A stretch of DNA of 64,000 nt from Chitinophaga pinensis (GTDB lineage Bacteria; Pseudomonadota; Gammaproteobacteria; Burkholderiales; Burkholderiaceae_C): positions 1-64,000 of the forward strand of contig CALPRQ020000004.1 of NCBI GenBank assembly GCA_943326015.2. The letters run 5' to 3'. Below the pieces are notes generated by a model. It was given only the letters and a program-made list of their open reading frames with translations, was not told where the DNA came from and made no database searches. Of this stretch, positions 57,025 through 64,000 are shown in pieces. The position numbers were made by a program, and so were the translations under genes. Position 1 is the stretch's first letter. Every line of letters begins with the position of its first letter.

Positions 57025-58035
57025 ATGAAATCGGTAAAGAAGCTTCTGGCAGCCACCATTGGCGCGATAGCAATCGTCTGCAGCGGCACGGGATTTGCGG
57101 CTGACAAGAAGGTGGTCGTGGCCTATCAGACCGATGCACTGCCGTTTCAGGTCGGTATTGCAAATGGTGATTACGCCAAATCGACCGGTTACGAAATTGA
57201 TTTCCGAAAGTTCAATTCAGGCGCAGAAATCTTTGCGGCGATCGCCTCGGGTGACGTGCAGGTCGGCTACGTGGGTTCCAGTCCCTATGCGGCGGCGACT
57301 TCTCGCGGGCTGGATGTCAAGGCGTTTTACGTGACATCGATCTCGGGCACCGACGAGGCGCTGGTCGTGCGCAACGGGTCCGGCATCAATTCGCTGTCCG
57401 ACCTGAAAGGCAAGAAGCTGGCCGCCGCTCCGGTCTCGACCGATCATTACCAGTTGCTGGCGCTGGTCAAGAGCCAGGGGCTGACCGAGAAGGACGTCCA
57501 AGTGCTGGCCATCCCGCAACCCGAAATCGTGGCGGCGTACAACCGTGGCGATATCGATGGCGGTTTCGTCTGGGATCCGGCGCTGACCGAGCTCAAGAAG
57601 AATGGCAAGGTTCTCGTGACTTCCAAGGACGTGGCTGACAAGGGAGCGCCGACTTTCAGCGCCTGGGTCGCAACGGGCGGCTTTGCGAAGGAACACCCCA
57701 ATTTCCTCAAGTCCTTCGCGGCCGTTACCGAGAAATACTCGCAATCCTTTGTCAACCACAAGGCAGACTGGGGGCCTGGTAGCGAAAACGCCAAGACCCT
57801 GGCCAAGTTCCTGGGCGGCACCCCGGACGCCCAGGCGGCTGCGCTGCTGAACCTGTCCCTGCTGCCCGTGAAAGTGCAGGCATCCGAGGCATGGCTCGGG
57901 GGTGGCGAGAAGTCCGGCATCGCCAGGATCCTCAAGAACACCGCGATCTTTCTGAAGGAGCAGAAGAAGATCTCGGATGTGCTGCCGAGCTATGCAAACT
58001 TCGTGACGCCGGCCTATCTGCCGGCGCAGAAATGA
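57025..58035 (+). CDS. tauA: Taurine-type ABC transporter substrate-binding protein
   Basis: 336 residues with a signal peptide cleaved after GFA (about 25). [74 protein letters not shown]-like [20 protein letters not shown] and [20 protein letters not shown] are close to TauA. The upstream 150 bases are AT-rich and contain GAATATGAAAAAT (56924-56936). Taurine, other sulfonates or, given betC next door, choline-O-sulfate are possible ligands. Confidence 0.92.
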   Translation: MKSVKKLLAATIGAIAIVCSGTGFAADKKVVVAYQTDALPFQVGIANGDYAKSTGYEIDFRKFNSGAEIFAAIASGDVQVGYVGSSPYAAATSRGLDVKAFYVTSISGTDEALVVRNGSGINSLSDLKGKKLAAAPVSTDHYQLLALVKSQGLTEKDVQVLAIPQPEIVAAYNRGDIDGGFVWDPALTELKKNGKVLVTSKDVADKGAPTFSAWVATGGFAKEHPNFLKSFAAVTEKYSQSFVNHKADWGPGSENAKTLAKFLGGTPDAQAAALLNLSLLPVKVQASEAWLGGGEKSGIARILKNTAIFLKEQKKISDVLPSYANFVTPAYLPAQK

Positions 58036-58099
58036 TCCAGTACCGCGCGACAGGATGCGCTCCGTGTACGGTGAATTGAACTCTCGGACCGATAGCGCC

Positions 58100-58888
58100 A
58101 TGCTCAGCGTCGATCAGGCCAGCGTATTCTTTCCCGGCCGTGGTGGCCGGATCGTCCAGGCGCTGGACCGGGTGTCACTGGACATTCCAGCGGGCGCCTT
58201 CGTCGTCGCGCTGGGAACCTCGGGCTGCGGCAAATCCACTCTGCTCAATGCCCTGGCCGGTTTCCTGCCCTTGTCCGAGGGCCGCATCACGCTGGATGGC
58301 CGGGCGATAGCCGGGCCTGGCGCTGACCGCGGCGTGGTGTTCCAGAAGGACACGCTGCTGCCCTGGCAGTCCGTGCGGGACAACGTGGCCCTGGGACTCA
58401 AGTTCGCTGGCATCGGGCGCTCCCAGCGCAGGGAGCGTGCCCTGGAGTTGCTCCAGCTGGTGGGGCTGGAGGATTTTGCCGACGCGATGCCTTACGAGCT
58501 GTCGGGTGGCATGCGTCAGCGCGTGGGCATTGCGCGCGCGCTGGCGACCGATCCCCAGATCTTGCTGATGGACGAACCTTTTGGCGCACTGGACAGCATG
58601 ACCCGCGAGCAGATGCAGGAGTTGCTGATTTCGGTCTGGTCACGCACCGGCAAGCGGATCTTCTTCATCACGCACTCGATCGACGAGGCCCTGATGCTGG
58701 GCACCCAGCTGATCGTGATGTCGCCGCGCCCCGGGCGCATCGTGGCGCGATTCGAACTCGACTTCGTGCATGCCATCGCGCGCGACCACAACCCCCGTGC
58801 CGTCAAGGCGACGCCCGAATTCGCTCGCTTGCGCGAGGAGATACGCGCCATCGTGCATCAGACCGAGCCACAGGAGGAAACCCCATGA
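58100..58888 (+). CDS. tauB: Taurine-type ABC transporter ATP-binding protein
   Basis: 262 residues from ATG 58100 ([11 protein letters not shown]); an in-frame ATG at 58055 would add 15 residues unlike the family. Walker [27 protein letters not shown], signature [13 protein letters not shown], Walker [21 protein letters not shown] and [15 protein letters not shown] are all as in TauB. It overlaps tauC by 4 bases. Confidence 0.93.
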   Translation: MLSVDQASVFFPGRGGRIVQALDRVSLDIPAGAFVVALGTSGCGKSTLLNALAGFLPLSEGRITLDGRAIAGPGADRGVVFQKDTLLPWQSVRDNVALGLKFAGIGRSQRRERALELLQLVGLEDFADAMPYELSGGMRQRVGIARALATDPQILLMDEPFGALDSMTREQMQELLISVWSRTGKRIFFITHSIDEALMLGTQLIVMSPRPGRIVARFELDFVHAIARDHNPRAVKATPEFARLREEIRAIVHQTEPQEETP

Positions 58889-59754
58889 CCGATCTTGCCA
58901 CCACGCTTCCCGACTTGGGTGTTTTGTCACGTCCGCATGCGGTGACGCCATCGCCGCAACTCGTCAGGATGAGGCCATTCGGAATCGGAGAGGGCTCGAC
59001 GGTCGTCATCAGCCTTGGCACCGGAGCGTTCCTGCTGTGGGTCTGGTGGCTGGTCGGTCGCAGCGGCGCGGTGCCGCATCTGTTCCTGCCGACCCCGGCC
59101 GAGGTGCTGGCAGCCGCCGTGACGATCTTCCAGGACGGCTATGCCAACGGGACGCTGTGGGAGCATCTGTCGGCCAGCCTGGCCCGGATTCTTTCCGCCT
59201 TGGCGATCGCCGCCTCGATTGGCATTCCTCTGGGACTGCTCATGGGCCTGAACCGCTGGGCCAAGGGAATCCTCGACGCCCCGATCGAGTTCTATTGGCC
59301 ACTGCCGCCATTGGCCTATCTGCCCTTGATGATCATCTGGCTCGGGATCGGCGAGGTATCCAAGATCGCGCTGCTGACGCTGGCCATGTTCGCGCCCATC
59401 CTGCTGTCGGCCCAGGCCGGTGTCCGGTCCTTGCCGATCGACAGGATCAATGCCGCGCTCTCGCTCGGGGCCAGGCGCCGGCATCTGTTCTTCGAGATCG
59501 TGCTGCCTTCGGCGCTGCCCGAGATCCTGACCGGGGTCCGGATTGCCTTGGGGGTCGGCTGGAGCACGCTGGTCGCAGCCGAACTGATCGCTTCGACCCG
59601 TGGCATCGGCTACATGACCATGTCGGCCTCGCATTTCCTGGCGACCGATGTCGTCTTTGTCGGCATCGCCATCATCGCCGCCTGTGCATTCTGCTTCTCG
59701 TTCGCGATGCGGCTGCTCGAACGCGTGCTGGTGCCCTGGAAAGGCAAGCTCTGA
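58885..59754 (+). CDS. tauC: Taurine-type ABC transporter permease
   Basis: 289 residues, six hydrophobic helices. [59 protein letters not shown] (EAA-type region following) and [20 protein letters not shown] match TauC. The start overlaps tauB (ATGA), and the SMR gene follows after 10 bases, so all four are one transcript. Confidence 0.94.
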   Translation: MTDLATTLPDLGVLSRPHAVTPSPQLVRMRPFGIGEGSTVVISLGTGAFLLWVWWLVGRSGAVPHLFLPTPAEVLAAAVTIFQDGYANGTLWEHLSASLARILSALAIAASIGIPLGLLMGLNRWAKGILDAPIEFYWPLPPLAYLPLMIIWLGIGEVSKIALLTLAMFAPILLSAQAGVRSLPIDRINAALSLGARRRHLFFEIVLPSALPEILTGVRIALGVGWSTLVAAELIASTRGIGYMTMSASHFLATDVVFVGIAIIAACAFCFSFAMRLLERVLVPWKGKL

Positions 59755-59764
59755 GGGCGGCAGC

Positions 59765-60088
59765 GTGAACCATCTGTGGCTGGGTCTGGCCATCCTGTTC
59801 GAGGTGGCCGCCACGACCGCGTTGAAGGCCTCCGAAGGCATGCGGCACTGGCCGGCAAGCCTGCTGGCACTGACAGGCTACGGCTGTGCCTTCTATTGTC
59901 TGAGCCTGGCGCTGCGCACCATTCCCGTCGGCGTGGCTTACGCCATCTGGTCCGGTGTCGGCATCGTGCTGATATCCGCGATCGCTTATTTCAGATTCGG
60001 AGAATCTTTGTTGTCCTCTCAGTGGCTTGGCATGATGCTGATTTCGATTGGCGTTATTGTCTTGCAGCTGTCTGGTGCAAGAGATTAA
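59765..60088 (+). CDS. Small multidrug resistance (SMR/EmrE-family) transporter
   Basis: 107 residues with GTG start, four membrane helices. The essential acidic residue of the family is E13 in LFEVAATTALKASEG, and AYAIWSGVGIVLISAIAYF is the SMR signature in helix 3. Members exchange protons for lipophilic or quaternary ammonium cations; some export choline, betaine or guanidinium. Co-transcription with tauABC and opposite betC suggests a quaternary amine released from a sulfated or sulfonated nutrient. The end of the gene is AT-richer than its start. Confidence 0.9.
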   Translation: MNHLWLGLAILFEVAATTALKASEGMRHWPASLLALTGYGCAFYCLSLALRTIPVGVAYAIWSGVGIVLISAIAYFRFGESLLSSQWLGMMLISIGVIVLQLSGARD

Positions 60089-60130
60089 TTTTCCTTGATT
60101 TGATCTGAATTTACTTGGAAAGCAAGTTTT

Positions 60131-60146
60131 CATATTCATTAATATG
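60131..60146. promoter_or_regulatory. CATATT/AATATG dyad upstream of the amino acid importer operon
   Basis: CATATT and AATATG are perfect inverted arms around CATT, about 60 bases before the binding-protein ATG, in a 118-base AT-rich gap. The half-site matches the arms of the dyad at 48327 and the GATATGAAA repeats at 25285. Confidence 0.45.
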
Positions 60147-60206
60147 CTTTCGAGGCATGAATGAATTGTTGTAAATTCAAGATGTCTGATTTTATTAAGG
60201 TCAAAT

Positions 60207-61040
60207 ATGTCCGTTCCTTACAAGTTTCTGGTGGCCGCTGCCATCGCTTCCTCATTGCTCAGTCCGGCGGTCAAGGCCGATCAATTGACCGATATCAAGA
60301 AAAAGGGCGAGATCACGGTTGGCGTGCTCGGCATCGACGAGCCCAACAGCTTTGTCGATCCCAAGACGCGCGAGTTCATCGGCTACGAGATTGATCTCGC
60401 CAGGGAAGTGGCCAGGAAGATCGGCGTCAAGCCGGTGTTCAAGCAGGTCGCGGTCGCTGCCCGCATTCCCGAACTGCAGCAGGGTCATGTGGACCTGCTC
60501 GCGGCTTCACTCACGCACAACAAGGAGCGTGAGTCCCAGGTCGATTTCGGTCTGACCCATCTGGTGACCGGCTCCAAGGTGCTGGTGCGCAAGAGCAGCG
60601 GCATCCAGAACTTGTCCGAGCTGGCCGGCAAGAAGGCGCTGACGGTCAAGGGTGGCACCCAGGGGCCGAACCTGCTGCGTGCGGTGCCTAGCGCCGAGGT
60701 GGTGACTTTCGAGAGCACGCAGCAGGCCTTCCAGGCGCTGCAACAGGGCAAGGGCGTGGCCTATGTCAATGACGAGGTCAGCCTGCTGTCGGATGTCGCC
60801 AAGCTTGGCGCCTCCGCCAGGGACTACCAGATCCTGCCGCAGAACCTCAACGTCGAGCCGCTGGCCTTCGGCATCAGGAAGGGCGAGTCTGGGGTCAAGG
60901 CAGCGGTTGACGAGACCCTGCGCGAGCTAGAGAAGTCGGGCGAGGCCGACAAGCTATTCCTCAAGTGGTACGGCCCAGGCACCCGCGTCGGTTTCCCGAA
61001 GCGCTACTTCAAGATCGATTCCGACAAGGTCGAGAACTGA
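60207..61040 (+). CDS. Polar amino acid ABC transporter substrate-binding protein
   Basis: 277 residues with a signal peptide ending VKA (about 24). SBP_bac_3 family: LTDIKKKGEITVGVLGIDEP, FIGYEIDLAREVARKIGVKP, DLLAASLTHNKERESQVDF, KGGTQGPNLLRAVP and FLKWYGPGTRVGFPKRYFKI. This group includes glutamate/aspartate and cystine binders; the sequence does not decide between them. First gene of a four-gene importer operon. Confidence 0.9.
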   Translation: MSVPYKFLVAAAIASSLLSPAVKADQLTDIKKKGEITVGVLGIDEPNSFVDPKTREFIGYEIDLAREVARKIGVKPVFKQVAVAARIPELQQGHVDLLAASLTHNKERESQVDFGLTHLVTGSKVLVRKSSGIQNLSELAGKKALTVKGGTQGPNLLRAVPSAEVVTFESTQQAFQALQQGKGVAYVNDEVSLLSDVAKLGASARDYQILPQNLNVEPLAFGIRKGESGVKAAVDETLRELEKSGEADKLFLKWYGPGTRVGFPKRYFKIDSDKVEN

Positions 61041-61104
61041 TCACAGTTATCCAGCCCGGGGTCGCCGCTGACACGGCGGGCTCGGGCGCCTCATCCATGG
61101 CAAC

Positions 61105-61800
61105 ATGCCGCTGTTCGATTTCTCTCTGGTTCTGAGCGGGCGTTACCACGACATGCTGGTTTCGGGCCTGTGGCTCTCGCTGCAGTTGCTGGCGGCCAGT
61201 CTGTTCTTTGCACTGCCGCTGGCGGTCGTGGTCGCCTTGCTGCGGCTGTCGACTCATACCATCCTGCGTAGCTTGGGTGCCAGCTATGTCGAGGCTGTGC
61301 GCAACGTGCCCTTACTTGCGCATATGCTGCTGTGGTATTTCGGCATCCCCGAGCTGCTGCCAGCTTCAGTCAGGGAGTGGCTTTACGGTTGGGGTTACGA
61401 AGCCATCGCTGCCGTCATCGCACTGAGCCTGTATACGGCGGCCTACATGGCCGAGGATGTCCGCAGTGGCATCCGGGCTGTCCATGCCGGCCAGTTTGAA
61501 GCGGCACGTGCACTCGGGCTGGGGCATCTCGCCGCGATGCGCTTGGTCGTGTTGCCTCAGGCGATTCGTATCTCGCTGCCTCCGCTGATCTCCCAGACAC
61601 TGGATCTGTGGAAAAACACCAGCATCGCGACGGTGATCGGCTCGGCCGAGCTGATGTATCAGGCCGCGCAGGTCGAAACCGCGACCTTCCGCAGCGCCGA
61701 AGTCTTTCTTTTCACCACTGCGAGCTATCTGGCCGTCGCTTTGCTGATCACGGGGCTGGCGGCAGGCTGCCAGCGGCGGCTGCCGGTGCGCTCGCATTGA
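61105..61800 (+). CDS. Polar amino acid ABC transporter permease 1
   Basis: 231 residues (GltJ/HisQ type): SGLWLSLQLLAASLFFALPL, VRNVPLLAHMLLWYFGIPEL in the pore region, GQFEAARALGLGHLAAMRLV in the EAA loop, and LWKNTSIATVIGSAELMYQA. It partners with the next permease. The ATG at 61105 has no strong ribosome site. Confidence 0.92.
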   Translation: MPLFDFSLVLSGRYHDMLVSGLWLSLQLLAASLFFALPLAVVVALLRLSTHTILRSLGASYVEAVRNVPLLAHMLLWYFGIPELLPASVREWLYGWGYEAIAAVIALSLYTAAYMAEDVRSGIRAVHAGQFEAARALGLGHLAAMRLVVLPQAIRISLPPLISQTLDLWKNTSIATVIGSAELMYQAAQVETATFRSAEVFLFTTASYLAVALLITGLAAGCQRRLPVRSH

Positions 61801-61837
61801 CGGCGTGAGCCGCAGCATCCGTCAAGCAAAACAGCAC

Positions 61838-62551
61838 ATGAGCTTCATCGAACTGATCGACACCTACTGGCTGTATTTCCTGGTGGGCCGTTACCCGGAA
61901 GGACCGTTGGGCGGGCTTGCACTGACCCTGCTGCTCGCGACCTGTGGCCTCTTGCTGGCCCTGCCGATTGGCTTGCTGCTTGGCCTCGCACGGGTGAGTG
62001 CCTGGCGTGCGTTGAGCGTGCCAGTCGCGGTCGTGATCTATCTGGTGCGCTCGACGCCGCTGCTGATGGTCGTGTTCTGGGCCTATTTCTTCCTGCCCTC
62101 GGTCACGGGCGTCAGAACCGACCAGTTTACGACCATGCTGATGGTGCTCGTGCTGTTCAATGGCGTCTACATGGCCGAGATCGTGCGCGCCGGTATCCAG
62201 GGGCTGCCGAGAGGGCAGGTCGAGGCCGCACGCTCGATTGGGCTGAGTCATCTCGGGGCCATGCGGTTCGTCGTGCTGCCGCAGGCGTTGCGCCACATGC
62301 TGCCATCGCTCGTCAACCAGAGCGTCTCGACGATCAAGGAGACCTCGCTTGGCTACATCATCGGGTTGACCGAACTCTCCCAGATCTCGACGCAGATCAA
62401 CACGCTGGTCTTTGTCTTTCCGAGCCAGCTCTACGCGATCCTGGCCTTTACCTATTTTCTGCTTTGCTTCGGGCTGTCGTGTCTGGCCTACCGGCTCGAA
62501 CGCCGGATCGGGTGCAACTCTTCAGTCCGTGGCGAGAAGGCAACCAGATGA
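61838..62551 (+). CDS. Polar amino acid ABC transporter permease 2
   Basis: 237 residues from ATG 61838 ([11 protein letters not shown]); a GTG at 61805 would add 11 polar residues. [60 protein letters not shown] (EAA loop) and [20 protein letters not shown] place it with GltK/HisM. The stop overlaps the ATPase start by 4 bases. Confidence 0.92.
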   Translation: MSFIELIDTYWLYFLVGRYPEGPLGGLALTLLLATCGLLLALPIGLLLGLARVSAWRALSVPVAVVIYLVRSTPLLMVVFWAYFFLPSVTGVRTDQFTTMLMVLVLFNGVYMAEIVRAGIQGLPRGQVEAARSIGLSHLGAMRFVVLPQALRHMLPSLVNQSVSTIKETSLGYIIGLTELSQISTQINTLVFVFPSQLYAILAFTYFLLCFGLSCLAYRLERRIGCNSSVRGEKATR

Positions 62552-63273
62552 TTGAATTCGATCAAGTCAACAAGTGGTTCGGCGGCTACCAGGCGCTGGC
62601 CGGGATATCCGAGAGGGTCGGTCGGGGCGAGGTTGTCGTCGTCTGCGGACCCTCGGGGTCGGGTAAGTCGACGCTGATCCGTACCGTCAACCGGCTCGAG
62701 CCCATCCACTCGGGGCGCATCCTGCTCGATGGCATCGATATCCACAGTCGCAGCGTGGACCTGGATCGACATCGTGCACGCATCGGCTTCGTGTTCCAGC
62801 AGTTCAATCTGTTCCCGCATCTGACCGCATTGCAGAATTGCACGCTCGCGCCGATGCGGCTGCGCGGTCTCAAGCGCGTGCAGGCCGAGGAGCGCGCCAT
62901 GGTGCTGCTCGAGCGCGTCGGCCTGGCACACAAGGCGCATGCCTATCCATCCGAGCTATCGGGCGGACAGCAGCAGCGGGTGGCGATTGCGCGTGCGCTC
63001 GCGATGGAGCCACCGCTGATGCTGTTTGACGAGCCGACCAGCGCGCTCGATCCCGAAATGGTCGGCGAGGTGTTACAGGTGATGCGCTCGCTGGCCCAGG
63101 ACGGCATGACCATGGTCTGCGTAACGCACGAGATGGGCTTTGCGCGCGAAGTCGCCGACCGTGTCTGGTTCATGGACGCGGGTAGCATTCTCGAACAGGC
63201 AAGGCCTGACGCATTTTTCAGCACGCCACAGCACCCGCGCGCACAGCAGTTCCTGGCGGACATCAAGCGTTGA
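62548..63273 (+). CDS. Polar amino acid ABC transporter ATP-binding protein
   Basis: 241 residues, GlnQ/GltL type. Walker [26 protein letters not shown], signature [17 protein letters not shown], Walker [36 protein letters not shown] overlap with the permease. The reading frame is open further upstream but only within the permease gene. Last intact gene of the importer. Confidence 0.94.
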   Translation: MIEFDQVNKWFGGYQALAGISERVGRGEVVVVCGPSGSGKSTLIRTVNRLEPIHSGRILLDGIDIHSRSVDLDRHRARIGFVFQQFNLFPHLTALQNCTLAPMRLRGLKRVQAEERAMVLLERVGLAHKAHAYPSELSGGQQQRVAIARALAMEPPLMLFDEPTSALDPEMVGEVLQVMRSLAQDGMTMVCVTHEMGFAREVADRVWFMDAGSILEQARPDAFFSTPQHPRAQQFLADIKR

Positions 63274-63281
63274 GTCGGTCT

Positions 63282-63549
63282 GCGCTGGCATAGCGTGCGC
63301 CATGTGCTGCTGCCCGAGGCGCTGCCCGGCATCATCGGCGGCTTCACGATCACGCTGGTGTCGATGATCGGTGCCTCGGCCATGGCCGGCGCCGTGGGGG
63401 CCGGCGGGCTCGGCGACCTGGCGATCCGCTACGGCTACCAGCGCTTCGACACGACGGTGATGGTCGCCGTGATCGTGGTGCTGGTCGGGCTGGTCAGCCT
63501 GGTGCAGTTCGCGGGGGACTGGTGGGTCAGGAGGTTGCGGGGGCGGTGA
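63282..63549 (+). pseudogene. 3' fragment of metI (duplicate)
   Basis: These 268 bases match 55018-55285, the 3' end of metI, with about 10 mismatches and no gap. The homology begins 8 bases after the ATPase stop at 63273 and ends just past the shared TGA, with no metN or 5' metI. An 84-residue ORF ([12 protein letters not shown]...) can be read but has no promoter or full membrane core, so it is scored as a fragment. Confidence 0.85.
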
Positions 63550-63868
63550 ACGGTATGCTGTAGTGGAAAAAGTTACCGTATTGGTGTATAAAGAGCGGAC
63601 TGTAGATGACCCGTTTCAGTCATTTAGCCTTGACGTATGAGCGATGGGTATGCAGCGTCTTTTACCCTTCGATTACTGCACACGAACTCACGCTATAGGT
63701 TCCATACCCGCTATTGGAGTTCTCGGATCTCCGCGCGCATTCTGTTCGTCGCTGGTGTGCCGTTTTGTAAACCCGAAACCAGCACGTCGAACTATTGAAT
63801 CCAGCGTCCGCGTTGCCAATTACCTCTAATAACGGGCGCATCGACCTGTTTCAGACACAAGAAGAAGC
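63550..63868. other. 319 bases without a recognised gene; lower GC
   Basis: Base composition and codon-like patterning change right after the metI fragment. The only open frames are short (for example 61 codons at 63644) and resemble no family. No tRNA, hairpin terminator or insertion sequence end was recognised. It probably holds the promoter of the gene that begins at 63869. Confidence 0.6.
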
Positions 63869-64000
63869 ATGATTGCACCGCAGGAACACGAGTATTCCGT
63901 GATGGGGGGAGTCAACCGAGCCAGCGTGGGTCGGTATCTGTCGATTGCAGCGAGTGGAATCTCCGCTGGGCTGGTCTTCGTGATCCCCCAAGTCGTCGAC
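63869..64000 (+). CDS. Unrecognised gene, 5' part only (runs off window)
   Basis: 44 codons are visible, starting MIAPQEHEYSVMGGVNRASV and continuing into a Gly/Ala/Ile-rich hydrophobic stretch (YLSIAASGISAGLVFVIPQV), then the window ends. AGAAGAAG precedes the ATG by one or two bases, which is close for a ribosome site. The hydrophobic part could be a membrane helix. I do not recognise the family. Confidence 0.45.
   Translation, partial: MIAPQEHEYSVMGGVNRASVGRYLSIAASGISAGLVFVIPQVVD

Overview
The window is GC-rich DNA (with a few visibly AT-richer stretches) from a betaproteobacterium, most likely Burkholderiales. This rests on the trxB / ftsK-lolA neighbourhood, the rpmB-rpmG pair, group II truncated haemoglobin, a GTG-started chemoreceptor beginning [11 protein letters not shown], and the dense set of ABC transporters and flavin monooxygenases for sulfur scavenging. 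The genus cannot be fixed from the sequence alone.

Left part (1-20287). The window opens inside an IS200/IS605-type element (5' end of tnpB on the minus strand), followed by a stem-loop and a polar amino acid ABC permease/ATPase pair. On the minus strand at 1708-5325 is a four-gene unit: an 87-residue peptide with an HGCAPCG motif, a DUF692/MNIO-type iron oxidative enzyme, a small helical partner, and a 628-residue beta-rich protein. It looks like an undescribed MNIO-RiPP-type cluster. A PAS-GGDEF cyclase, rpmG, rpmB, a bestrophin, trxB, ftsK, lolA, an FtsX-like permease and a truncated haemoglobin follow as core genome. At 16392-20287 lies an AT-richer two-gene island coding for a lipoprotein and a large membrane-bound patatin-like protein.

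Middle (20567-29608). This is inorganic sulfur assimilation: periplasmic sulfate-binding protein, a TOBE protein and a CysB-type LysR regulator, then a chromate-resistance cassette (chrBA) bracketed by a 36-nt imperfect repeat of the regulator's 3' end. Next comes the operon rhodanese / serine acetyltransferase / family 2A encapsulin (SrpI type) / cysteine desulfurase with a ~204-residue disordered cargo-loading extension. This is a desulfurase nanocompartment in which acetylserine and cysteine production, sulfur release and sulfane handling are co-transcribed. A chemoreceptor lies convergent to it.

Right part (31451-63273). This is an organosulfur and amino acid scavenging island. A minus-strand eight-gene run links a sulfonate-type ABC importer, a molybdopterin oxidoreductase and the general L-amino acid importer aapJQMP. 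Divergent from it are two DszC/SfnB-type flavin monooxygenases and an NtaA/DmoA-type monooxygenase. A decayed second sulfonate importer is cut by a tnpB-only IS, on whose other side lies a truncated AhpD gene next to its AraC regulator. A second monooxygenase trio is followed by metQ-metN-metI, a choline-sulfatase, tauABC plus an SMR exporter, and a four-gene polar amino acid importer ending at a 96%-identical 3' fragment of metI. AT-rich dyads or repeats with ATATG/CATATT or GAAT/ATTC half-sites recur upstream of these operons and may be the binding sites of a shared CysB-type regulator. The last ~450 bases look compositionally different and hold the start of an unrecognised gene.
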